In this document: in pieces, positions 43,839 through 55,300 of the stretch
Position numbering within the stretch: position 1 is the first letter of the stretch
How the letters are laid out: each line of letters begins with the position of its first letter
Assembly: GCA_009760855.2 (NCBI GenBank)
Contig: WPIO01000013.1
Span: 6,572,501 to 6,636,500 of the forward strand
Direction of reading: 5' to 3'
DNA: 64,000 nt
From: Cristatella mucedo
Taxonomy: Eukaryota > Bryozoa > Phylactolaemata > Cristatellidae
Translations under genes and position numbers: made by a program
The notes under the pieces: model-generated
Told to the model about the DNA's origin: nothing
Seen by the model: only the letters and a program-made list of their open reading frames with translations
Database searches by the model: none

Positions 43839-44429
43839 TTATATCGCATCCACGGGTATGACTGATCCGGAGGCACTGTAGGGGGGGTAAGCACTTTCAT
43901 GCTGCAAGTCTGCAAAGACCAACAAAGTTAGCGAATTTGCATTGATACCTAAAACAATATATGATGGCCGTAGAGTTTTTAGGGTAACTCACTGTTTCAA
44001 GGTTTGCATTTTAATGAAGTAAATGGCTAATGGCAATGTAGAAACGTCTGCTCCCCAAGGTATTAAAGCAGATTTGACTAACCCTGTTTCTAAATGAAGT
44101 ATAGGTTCGATAATAGCAGTTAAAAGTACATTGTACAGAATTCGATGGTTTTAATTCCATCACTGCTGCTCGAAATCTAGGTAGTCGATCACACAAGGTC
44201 AAGCGCACACTACAATACCATTAACATGATAAACAAGGGAGATTTTCCTTTAGCCCCTGAGAGCGGTTCTTGCTCTCTCTGGTGCATTGAGCTCTCTCAA
44301 CGAGGCACGATTCAGTAAAAGCAAACAGCCAAGCATCCTACCAATGAGCCATCGGTCTTGAATATTTGCTTTAGTGCTTTGACGTGCCTGCCTAAACCAG
44401 GCAGCTTACTTGCAATCACCTGTTGGTAA

Positions 44430-44802
44430 AGGTTATTAACTCGGCATTTAGTTCGTATGCTCCCAAAGCCTGGAACTCCCTTCTGACTTGCGTTAGAACA
44501 TCCCCTGACTTGACCACATTTAAAAAGAACCTAAAAACACCTATTTAGGACAGCATTTAGTGGGTCACTGATTCGTTCTTCATGTGCTTATGCCTGCTGA
44601 CACTGTGCATGCTGCCACTAACCACACTTGCATGCAGACCCTGTGCATGTCACCCCTAACCACGCTGTTCATGTTGTTTATAAAGCATGATATTACTCAC
44701 GATTCAATCGCGTTTCCCTTTGCAGCAAGTGTAAAGCGCCTAGGAAGAGATTGAGTTCTCTGAGGGCGCTTTATCAAGTTCATTATTATTATTATTAGAG
44801 AA
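44430..44802 (+). mobile_element. LINE-A 3' end
   Basis: The RT end (TATGCTCCCAAAGCCTGGAA), 3' UTR, hairpin (GCGCCTAGGAAGAGATTGAG) and (ATT)n. Well preserved. Confidence 0.83.
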
Positions 44803-46394
44803 GTCATGCACTTCAAACAAGTCTGAAAGATGACATAAAACCAACACATGATGACGATAGGCCAAACCTGTATATAAGCACAAAGTAGGATTGTTTTGCA
44901 ACATGCTGACAGTACCTACAGAACTGAGGTGCTGATCACTGTGTCAATTCAACTTGGGAGCACCCCAACATGATTTGAAAATTATGCTCGATGCAACATC
45001 TGAAAGCATGCCAACTAAAACGTCTACTTCGCAACAGTGAGAGACAACAGTCGATGCTTTTAAAACGGGTCAAATCACTGAATTGAATTCAGAAACACAT
45101 CAGAATGCAGAACTGCAAGCGATCAATGCAAACCAAGTGACTATATCGTCAGTAGCATAGGGCAGTCGTGTGCCGATGCATCCGACAGCGAGGCTAATGC
45201 CTCGACTCCAACAGCTTTGGACCTCGGGGCAAATATATAATAGACAGCTAACTATTAGCAGTTTATCAACAGCCAGGCGTTTTCCATAAACGCCCACCGA
45301 GGCTAGTGCAGCTCGCTAGAAAGGGGCCGATGCCACGATCCAGATTGCCAGCCTTACTGACAGGACCCACTCAGCTGACGATGAAAAAAGTCGTCGGCAC
45401 ACCGACCCTCTGCCCACTCCGCCCAGGATGCCTTTTGACAAGACCTCTACAAACCACTACAAGAAATGTTCATGAGCACGAAGCAGGAGTAAGACCTCCG
45501 GCATGCCACTGCTCTCAATGGGGGACTTATATTCCTGGGCTGGAAGGCTTCGGACCGCATCGGAGCGTTTGCTTACGATAAATTGGGCAGGCGCACTTAT
45601 GCTTTTGAAATACTTCTACAATAAGCAAGGAAGCGCTGCATGCACTGCATTGCGCTCGCGGCTGGCGAACGCGTCATGGTAGCGACCTCCATCTCGACCT
45701 CGGGAAACCATCGACGGTTCCGCGACGGCTTCTTCCCACCGCACTCTACTACCACTGCTAGTTAGTGCGAGCTGCAGATGGAGGATAGACCCTGAACGAT
45801 GAAAGTAAGCTGAAAGCTGAAAAAAGTTATATAAACAACACAGTAATGTAGAGCAGCGCAGCTGCGCCACGAGACCTGTTCACGCCATTTCCAAGCACTC
45901 ACCATCTCTACGGTCGCTGACGCCGTTAGACCGCCGGCGGCAGCCGGGCGGATGAGAATGGACACGCGCCAATCGAAGGCTACGACTTAGCCGCTTCACA
46001 AGCGTTACTTGGCTCTTAAGCAGCAGTCCAAATCAGCGGCCAATATGCTTGGTATCGTCGCCTTATAAAGCTAGGTCCGGATCGTCAGAAAAGAGCTAGG
46101 GATCTGCACCGACCAGCCCACACTATAAATACAACAAACATGGCCGCCACGGTCATAGGCGCTCTCTAGTGAAATGACAAACCTCCAATGGAATAACCCG
46201 CGCGCGCCCTCTCCCTATCGTTCTGCTTCAAATTGCTCACCCTCGACAATGATGTTCTGCCAAAAAAACGTCTAGGCGCCCTCTTCAAAAGGATAACGCA
46301 ACCGCTAAGATCACCGCAAGCGAGCCGGGCGGGTAGCCGGTGGCGGGAATCTCCAACAACAAAGAGGTTTACCGCTTCCCGTAGCTGCTTCGGC
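44803..46394. other. Upstream region of PAXIP1
   Basis: No gene is recognised in 44803-46100. The last 300 bp are moderately GC-rich and probably hold the PAXIP1 promoter and 5' UTR. Confidence 0.35.
46124..46148 (+). promoter_or_regulatory. Possible PAXIP1 core promoter element
   Basis: TATAAATA (46124-46131) is followed 8 bp later by ATGGCCGCC, which resembles the YY1 motif found near many housekeeping start sites. It lies about 250 bp upstream of the PAXIP1 ATG. The ATG inside it opens a frame of only nine codons. Tentative. Confidence 0.3.
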
Positions 46395-49300
46395 ATGCAA
46401 CCACCACCGAACATCTTCCAGAATGTGAAGTATTACGTCGTCGGCGCTATCGGCGACCAGGTATATGATAGAATTTGTAGCTAAGGACATGCTATAGCAT
46501 GCCTTGGGCCAGCTTCGTAAGTTCGTTTAACCGACGATACCCTGCAGGCCGCGACTGAGTTATCGAATTCAACCTCGCACGTTGACGAGGTTGCATTCAT
46601 ACCGCCGTTAGTGCAGAGCTTTTATGGTTGCTTGTCTTGACGCCGTTTTATCATTCCCGCACGGGCTACCGTACTGCCGCGCGATTGGCGAAGCTAGCAA
46701 AGAGATAGTTCGCTTTTAGTCGGCCGACCAGCAGGTGCCGGGAAGACGATCAGCACCGCGGAATGGCAACTTACTTACTGCCGAAAATTCCCGTTTAGCG
46801 GCAGGCTGTGACCTGTTGCAGTGCTATTCCCGAGAGATCAGCCAACTCTCGATTTTAAAACCCCAGGTGCGCTTGTCAATAGTTGGTAAATACAAGCTAT
46901 ATAAATACAAGCAAGCTCGGTAAGGCTGACGCGGTTGTCGGCTGATCAGACGATCGAACGGTACGGTACGAGTCGAGAGCGTAAGCATACAGCCGATAAT
47001 GCTGTCACGATGTGGATGGAATTTTGGGTATCTATTTCACAATAGAAATTGTTTCATGGCCAATAATCTTCAGAAGACTAGCATTTGTGGCAGAAGCCCC
47101 ATTCGAAGCTTATACTTTCGTTACTGGGGTTGTCGCACAAACTCCAGACTCGCTTCGCCGTACGCTCTATTTCGCATCTAGGCAGTGTTGCCTTTTGAGG
47201 AAACCCGCAAAGAATTTTTATGTGCAGCGCTTTGGTTCGTTCGCGTGCTTTGCAGTCTTGTACACTGCCCTGCAATCGAACTGGGCGCTGGTGTGAAAGA
47301 GTCTTTTCCTTTCAAAGATGTGCAGCTGAACTTTAGCCTGACTCCAGTAGCATAAAAGCATTCCCCGATAACTGTCTGTAGCTCTAGCTGGAAATGAGAG
47401 GCCGTCCTTGTGAGTTCATTCCAACGACCTTAGAAAACCGAGGTAAGTCATACCGACTCTTCTAATTCGACCGATACAACCTGCGTTATGCCGGTCTCTA
47501 TTAGAAATGGAAACTGTGTGGGCATAAAATCGGACCGGCTGCCGCCGACTGAACTGCTCTGCCTTGTGGTCGGTATTGCATACCCAGGCAATCCTTTTAG
47601 CCTCAGCATCGCTCGCAAAGTCACCAGTTGTGCTTTTCAACCCTGCGTCCTTGCTTGTGTCAACCGTCCCCGATGCCTGTGTCTTTGTGCCCTTGAGTCT
47701 TTTTCGCTTCTCGTTATTGTCAATCAAGGTGCTCCAACTGCTGAACAATGGTGGGGCCAAGAGAGAGATGTACCTTGGAGAAATGGTCAGCCACGTTATA
47801 GCCGACTCCACCGACAATGAGGAGTACACCGAAGCTCAGGAGATATTCGATCTTCCTGTCGTTTCGGTAGGCTGGCGCAGGGCGGGCCGGTGCACTGGGT
47901 GGCTTCTGCTACAGCTGATTAAGGAATTACTAGGCTACTGAGTCGATATCTGCGTGATGTGCATCTGTCTTACTTATAGAGTCAGTGGGTGCTGGCATCA
48001 GTGAAGTGCGGTAAAGTGCTGCCGTATCCTTTGTATAGCTCAGTATTCTCTGCTGTCATGCAAATTGGTCCGATGCATTGCAGCAGGTTTGAATCAGTGT
48101 TCTCGAGGTCTGCTTGCTTCGCCTTGCAGTTTGCATGCTGACCCTGTGCATGTCACCCCTAACCATGTTATTCGTGTTGTTTGTTTATCAAGCATGATGT
48201 TACTCACCATTCAATTGCATTTCCCTTTGCAGCAAATGTAAAGTGCCTAGAAAGAGATTGAGTTCTCTGAGGGCGCTTTATCAAGTGCATTATTATTATT
48301 ATTACTATTATTATTATTCTTAGTTTCCCGTTTGCCACCCGAGAGGCTCTGCTGGTTGGATTGTTGCTGTTGCTGCTGATGTAAGTGCTGTTGTAAACCT
48401 TCATGGTAATTGTGAGACTTTCTCGGGACATTGAAAGTAAGTTCTTTGAGAAAGCCAGAACAATTAATCGAGCGGCTGCGAGGAATTGCGCTAGGGGATG
48501 GCCGGTCATCAGCCCAAGTCTCTGTGAGATTGTCGTGTGAAGGTAGCTGTTGAGAGTACATGGTGACACTGCCCAAGGCACTGTCGTCATACCTTAGTGC
48601 TGGAGGCACACACGCAGCCTCTGGGTAGCATGGTGGATAGGCTGTAATTGGCTCCCCCACTTGTGCAGTTAAGGGATGCCTGGATGATGAGGTCCCACTG
48701 TGCCTGAGCTGGCAAAAGGGAAGCGCTAGGCAGTGCAGTTGCTGGCCGCCTATGTTTCAGTCGGCCCGGGCTAGCTGCAGTGTTCACTCGGTTGGCCGTA
48801 CAGACACTGTGGTCGAGCCACTCCTTTTTCGGAGAGCAGCTGCTGGGTCGTCTGCCTCCTCCTGGCTCGGTGAAGGCAGGCAGTACTCTGAGATAAGTAC
48901 CTCTTTATTCCAGACAGTGGCTAGTCAGTGAGTTTTCACCCACGTGGTCCTCAGTCGATTCGTCGATTTCTGTTGCAGTCTTGGTCAGGCTCATAAGATT
49001 TGGAGTTCATAGTCAGCATCTCCGTAGCTGACCTTTGGTGCTTGATAGACGTTGTACTGTGCTCGATGTGCAGCCGTCCCGGCACGTGCTGCAATGTGCT
49101 GCCATGCCAGTGTGTCCCACTTAGCCTCGATGCGCCACGGCCCCCATGCACCGTGCCTCCATGCACCGTGCCAGTCGCTCATCGCTTTGCACCTTTGATC
49201 CTTGACTACCTGCAGACCTTATGCATTTCGTGTAGCACCACGGCTTTTCAGTGGGCTCGTTTTCACGGCATCCATGGTAAGTAACCAAGTTGTTGGCCTG

Positions 49301-52300
49301 TGCTGTTTGTGCTGCAGCATGGCGCCAGTGCTGCTGCTGCTGCTACAAAAGTACTTCGGTGAAGTACTGTTGAAGTACTTCGGTGCCTGGCGCTTCGCTT
49401 AGGCCACGTGCTTCGGCCTGGGTGCAGCGGGTTCTGGCCAGCTGCTCGCTGTGACCTTTTCAGCTCGGTCCGGACGATGCAAAAGCTCTGTGGGCAACGA
49501 TAACCTACCACGGCGGCCAGTGTCATCGCGTGCTCAGCCAAGCTGTCACTCATCTCGTTGCGACGAGGCCGCTCGGAGTGAGTGCGCTATTTGGCTCACT
49601 CGTGCTGCACCCCGTGGGCGCAGCAGCTCGCCAGCCACCGTCCCAGATGCCGACACGGTCGCCGAAGCCTGCCTGCGTGGCGCAGAGCCCTCCTGGCGCT
49701 CGAAAGCGACGGCTCTCTGCTCTCTCGTTGCAGAGGAAGTATGGTGCAGCGGCAGGCGTGCAGCGCAGCCTGTCGACCGTGGCCGTAGTCACGCCCGACT
49801 GGATCGTCGACTGCGTCCGGCAGCGTAGGCGGCTCCCCACCGAGGACTATCATCCGTCTTTGCTCGTCGAACCCGAGAGACTCGCCTCGGCCGTAGCCTC
49901 CAGGCCAGATCTCGAGTCGCCGAAGCCGGGCAGCGGCGCCCTAGTTTTAGCCGGCGGCAAGGGTAAGGTGGCCGAGTGCGCCGAGGTACCGATGCCCACT
50001 CAGGTTTACATTCCCGAAGAGACTCCGATCGTGAAAATGAGTAAGTGGTGCGTGGCGCTCGCTGCTTTTTGCGTTCGTGGCAGTTTTTGGCGGCCGTGAG
50101 CGAATTAAAAAAACAACAACTATTGCTCGAGCTATCCTCTAGCCGGGTCTGCATTCTAGCATCGTGACTGTGCCTCTGCAGAAGCTTCTTTGTTATGTCA
50201 CTTGCTTTTAGCTTCATTCATTCTTTGGCTCTAGCCCACCCATCAGATCTACTCCCTCACCAGGCTAAGCATTGTACCGCCTGCTTTTCGGAATCTAATC
50301 ACTTACTCATGCCCCATACGAACCTCAAATATTTTGGTGACCGAACCTCAAATCCTTTGGTGACCGTGCCTTTAGTTAGTATGCACCCTAAGCCTGGAAC
50401 TCACTTCGTGACTGGTGTCACGACATCCTCTGACTTGACATTTATAAAGAAGCTAAAACGCATCTATTTTATCACAGCATCAGTGGATCCATGTAATTCG
50501 CCCTTCGTTTACTTATGCGTGCTGACACGGTGCAAGCTGCCACCCTCCATATTTACATGTTGACCCTGTGCATGTCACCTCTAGCCATGTTGTACTTGTT
50601 GATATTGAGCGTGCTACCACTAACCGTTCGACCGTGCTTCCCTTGCAGCATATATAAAGTGCCTAGAAAGTGATTAGGTTCTCCGAGGGCACTATACAAG
50701 TGTATCGATTAATATTGTTATTATCCTTGCCTTTCTCTTTTGTAGCAAACATGGCAGCTTTTCCGGTGCCGCCACCGGCCAAAAAGTCGTCGCCGAAGGC
50801 GATGCTTCGGAACATAACCAACAGCGGGGCTGAAAGTCAGCCTCAGCCGAAGGCGGCACCCAAGGTGATAACCAGCGCCGTCGGAGAGCGACTCTGAGCC
50901 AGAGTGTTGGCTCTGGCGCCAAGTGCTCCTGTGTCTTCTCTCTCGTCTCTCTCTCTGCTGCATCTAGCATAGGCGGCTCTGCGTTTGCTTGCAAATAGTC
51001 AGCTTCACACCTGACTCGCCTGGCCACCGTGTTGCAGAGCGCGCGGCAGCTGATAGAGACCATTGGTCGTGAGGTGTCGCGGGGTCAGGTGGCAGCCACG
51101 AGTAGATTCGCGCCAGCCTCGGCCGGTGGCGGGGCCGTCCTCTCAGCCGCTTCGCAGCCAGACCAGGTGTACTACGGGCACGACGCCAGTGAGACGGTGC
51201 CTGCCGATATGTGCCTCCTGGGCTGTATCTTCTACATGGCTGACTACCAGAAGCTGCTCGATCCCGAAATGCTCAAAGTCTGGACGACTGTATGTATGCA
51301 GCACTCGTTGGGATAGCTCGCTGTCCATCCCTCCCCCTTTTGCCTTGGTCCCTTGCGGCAGTGCAGTTGCTGACCACGGCAGTAGTTGTCGTGCCCGGCG
51401 ATCCACATTGGCTCACAGCACCCGTCGAAATCTTGCATCGTAGGTTATCGAAGAGCATGGGGGCTTAGTAGACCCGTCTTACTCGAATCGTGTGACTCAC
51501 GTGCTCTGTGAACATCAGTCAAGCGATGTCTTCAAGCTGGTAAGCCAACCATCTTTTGTCGGCATGCTGGTTGCCGGGCGTGTCCTTGCTTGGACGAGGG
51601 TGCTCAGGCGCGCAAGCGCACGTGTAAGCGCACAAGAAGCAGAGCAGAGGCTGAGAAAGACGGACAGCCGAGAGTTATTGAGAGCAGTGCCGAGTCACTC
51701 TCTCTCGTTCTCTCTCGAGGTTGCTGTCGTTTTTTTAGTCGATGCCAGTTAGAGCTGCTGCTTATACTGCTTGCAGGCCCTAAACGATCACAAACGGGTT
51801 GTCACCGCGTACTGGCTCAACGACACCCTGGGAAAAAAGAGAATGGATCCCCCGTGGTACGCCTATCACTTCCCGTCGATGCACAGCGAAAAGATTTGCT
51901 CCAACCAGGTAGGCACCAGTGGCCTACCACGTGATGACATAACTGCTTGCAGCATATATTGACTTGTGTAGTGAATTTTAATGTTGGACTCTTGTGTTAT
52001 ATTTGAGTATTGGAAGTTGAAGTTGGAGTTTGTTTTCTTTTGTTTTGTTTTGACCTTGAACGAGAGAGAGAGCAGTGAGCGAGTGGTGAGCCATGGTAGC
52101 GCAGTAGATAAGGCAGTTACTTTTCACGACTTCGGTCCCGAGGTCGTGGGTTCGAATCCTGCAGTGGGCGATCCTTTATTGCCACTGCAAGGCGATAGCC
52201 GGCAAGGCTCTTCTGTCGCTATGCAAAAGAGGCTGTTAAATCAGCTAGTATTTTTTTAAAGACGAATTTGAGTTGGTTTTGTAACAGTGCTTTTGTAGGG

Positions 52301-55300
52301 ACTCGTGGGCACGATGGCGGCGCGGCGGAGAGCGAAGCCCCCACAAGCGAGTCGTGGCGTTGTCGACGACTGTATTCTATGATATAGCAGCCGTCGTGCG
52401 TGCTGCTCCGGAGCACGAGGTGTTAAGAGAGAGAAGAAAGTTGATAGCGTGCGTGCAGGCCAATGCACAGGCAGAAAGTCAATTGTGCCGCAAGGCACGC
52501 GTCACGTGCCGGCAAGGAGCGTTTCTGTTGGGCGGACGGAACGTCGGCTGGGGGCAGAACCACGTGATGGTGATGACACGCCCACACTTTAGCTGTTCTT
52601 TAGATGTTCGTCCTGCCACTATAACAGGGTGGGGCTTTCAGCCGCGGCTGCTGCAGCCCGCCTCTCTTGGAGTGCTTGCCCAGTGCCGGTGCTGCTTCCG
52701 CTATGCCTTCTTTTCTAATGCCTTCTGTTTGCAACCCTGACTTTCTCGAGCTATATTAGCCTGTGTGCCCGGCTTTCCAAGGCAGGGCGCTAGGTGCTCC
52801 CCTGAACTCCCTGCTTCGTCCGGCATGCCTCCTTACCCATAGCAGGCAATGATAGCACTAATAACCCTGTAGCCACTACTGTACTCGCTCGCATGAGCAA
52901 GGTAGTTGCAACTTGAGGAATGGCCTTCACCTGTTCGAATGGCTCGGTTGTCTTCACAGACATTGGTGAAACACGCTGTTGCTAATAATTACCAAGATGC
53001 AGCGACCATTGTTCTTACGTCCTTCAAAATATTTGAGATTAGCTATAAACGAAACTAATTCATTTACTTTCGTCTATTGTGCCAGAAAGTGTGCCGGTTG
53101 CTTTCCAATCCGATCGAAAGCAGGCGTTCGACTCTTCTCGTTGTGTTTTCTCTTGTATGTGCACTCGCGGTAAGAAAACAGGCAAACAGAGTTTACTCGC
53201 TCGTGTAGAGCTGACCGACCATCAGCTGTGCCTTCGGGCATAGGAAGTGCCCCACCCGAGGCTGATCAGGTGTGTCATGCTTCTTCTGGAATCAAGCTGT
53301 ACTATATCCCGAAATCGGTGTGTGCTAATGGGAATTGATCAATTAGTGTAAGGGTGAAACTCTGGTCGTACCATATGTGCACTACTTTCAAAACTTGGAA
53401 GTTAGGGAAATTGTGCGTTACTTCCCTCTTCTGTACGTGACTGGCCCTTGCAATTCTGGTTGGCAACTTGTGCAGGGAGATGGCAGCATGGGGTGTCTTC
53501 TGCATTTATGTACGAGTGCCGTTTTCATTTTTCAAGCATGGTCTGGCTAGCGTGCATGCAAATATTGCAGTGCAGTCACTGTGTTCAATTTCCTTGGGAC
53601 TGCATGCGTCTTAATGCTAATTCATCATACATGAGTTCATCCATGAAATCTGAATTCCGCTGAGGCACAAAGACATCCTCACAGTACGTACAGCCACGGC
53701 TGCTGTGGCTGTAAATTAGACAGGGAAAGAAGAGAGTGTTCTACAATGCCATGCATACCAAAGTTATGCAAAGCTTTTAAAATATTTATTGGCAGCCCAA
53801 AAACAAACACAATTGCTGTTGGTATGTATGAGTTTAGTGTGATGTCACCCCACAGCGATTCTTTAACACCTCTCTTATCGGACCAGGAATAGAGGCAACC
53901 AGCTTCTCAGTTGCCACTTCTGCAGCAGCACATTCAACAGAAGCCTGAGTTTTACTGAAATTTTGGCTACTGGTGTAGGCCGGACTGCCCACATAAACTG
54001 CCTTTCGATATCTCTCTTTAGTTCTCATCTTGCCAGGGCATCACTGGCACTATGCTGCAATGGTTTAGGTCCTATCTCAGTTGGAGACTCTTGAGTGTCT
54101 GTAAATGAACGAAGCTCATTCAAGGAACCCCTGAAATGTGGGGTACCTCAGGGCTCCATGCTTGGTCCAATTCTTTTCACGGCTTATACTCTCCCTCTTG
54201 CCGATGTGATTGCCAAGCACAATCTAGGCTTTCACTTTTATGCGGATGACACTCAGTTTATTTTTGCTTTGATCCCACCCTGCCTTCTGCACGTCGAATT
54301 CTCTCAACTCCCTTGCTGCATGTATTGATGACATCCGCACATTGATGGCAGCAAACTTTCTAAAATTGAATGATGATAAAACCAACCTACTAGTTATGAT
54401 CAAACCAAGTGTGATTCGGAAATTGGAAGGGCTAACACGCAAAATCGCCTCTGACAGCATATGTGCTGTCGAATCTGCACGAAATCTAGGTGTTCTATTC
54501 CAAAGTGACCTTCCATTAGACGACCATATCAGCTCCACAGCCGAGTCTGTCTACTTTCAGCTACATACCATTGCTAAAATTTGGGCTTGTGTAGACAGGG
54601 ATACCACAAGTAAATTGGTACATGCATTTTTGACATCCCGTTTCGACTTCTATACCTCACTGCTTGCGGATCTACCATCCGATCGTGTTTTTTTGCAGCA
54701 AATATAAAGCCCCTAGAAAGAGAGTTCTCTGAGGGAGCTTTATCAAGTGTGTTATTATTATTATTATATATTATATTATATTATTATTATTATATATTAT
54801 ATTATATTATTATTATATATTATTATTATTATTATTACCAGCCTGTGCAATCAGGCTCTTGCAGTTGTGCAAAACTCCTCATCTAGGCTTGCCTGTCGTG
54901 ACTGGCAAGGATGCTACATCGCACCGCTTTTCGCCGACCTGTACTCTGACTCCCAATCTAGCAGTGCATCGATTTCAAGGTTCTCTCTTTCAAGGTGCTG
55001 TCTTCAAACTTGTAGGTCCCTTCATTCGTTCATTCATTCTCCCTTTATTCTTCATTCCAGCCTACCTATACGATCTACTCCTCGCAAGGCGAGGCATCAT
55101 ACCGCCTGCTTTGCTGAATCGAATCGTTTACTTACACCTCGTACGAACCTCAAATCCTTTTGAGACCGTACCTTTAGTTCATATGCTCCCAAAGCCGGGA
55201 ACTTTATTCCGAGTGGCGCTACGACAACCCCTGACTTGAAGACACTTAAAAGAGAAGCTTAAAACGCATCTATCGCAGCATTTCGTGGGTCCACGTGATT

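Larger units (their letters stand above)
48024..49215 (+). other. PAXIP1: U12-type intron (PAXIP1 intron 3)
   Basis: The donor is GTATCCTTT, an exact match to the minor-spliceosome consensus. The branch-site candidate ATCCTTGACT (49198-49207, branch A at 49205) lies 10 nt from the CAG acceptor, inside the short distance typical of U12 introns. There is no polypyrimidine tract between branch site and acceptor. The phase is 2 and the spliced frame fits the PTIP alignment on both sides. Confidence 0.85.
46395..49276 (+). other. PAXIP1: PAXIP1 BRCT1 (exons 1-4, residues 1-103)
   Basis: BRCT1 is spread over four small exons: KYYVVGAIGDQ; LQLLNNGGAKREMYLGEMV with AQEIFDLPVVS; SQWVLASVKCGKVLP; and YAFRVAPRLFSGLVFTASM. 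The third and fourth are only 44 and 61 bp; they are recognised through family alignment, phase and splice sites. Confidence 0.88.

Noticed and set aside
47416-47829. A minus-strand gene overlapping PAXIP1 exon 2
   Set aside because: It is antisense to a conserved exon, with no recognisable domain.
52084-52160. A functional tRNA gene
   Set aside because: The B box is perfect, but there is no cloverleaf acceptor stem, and the same head recurs with a shared non-tRNA body and tail. It is a SINE.
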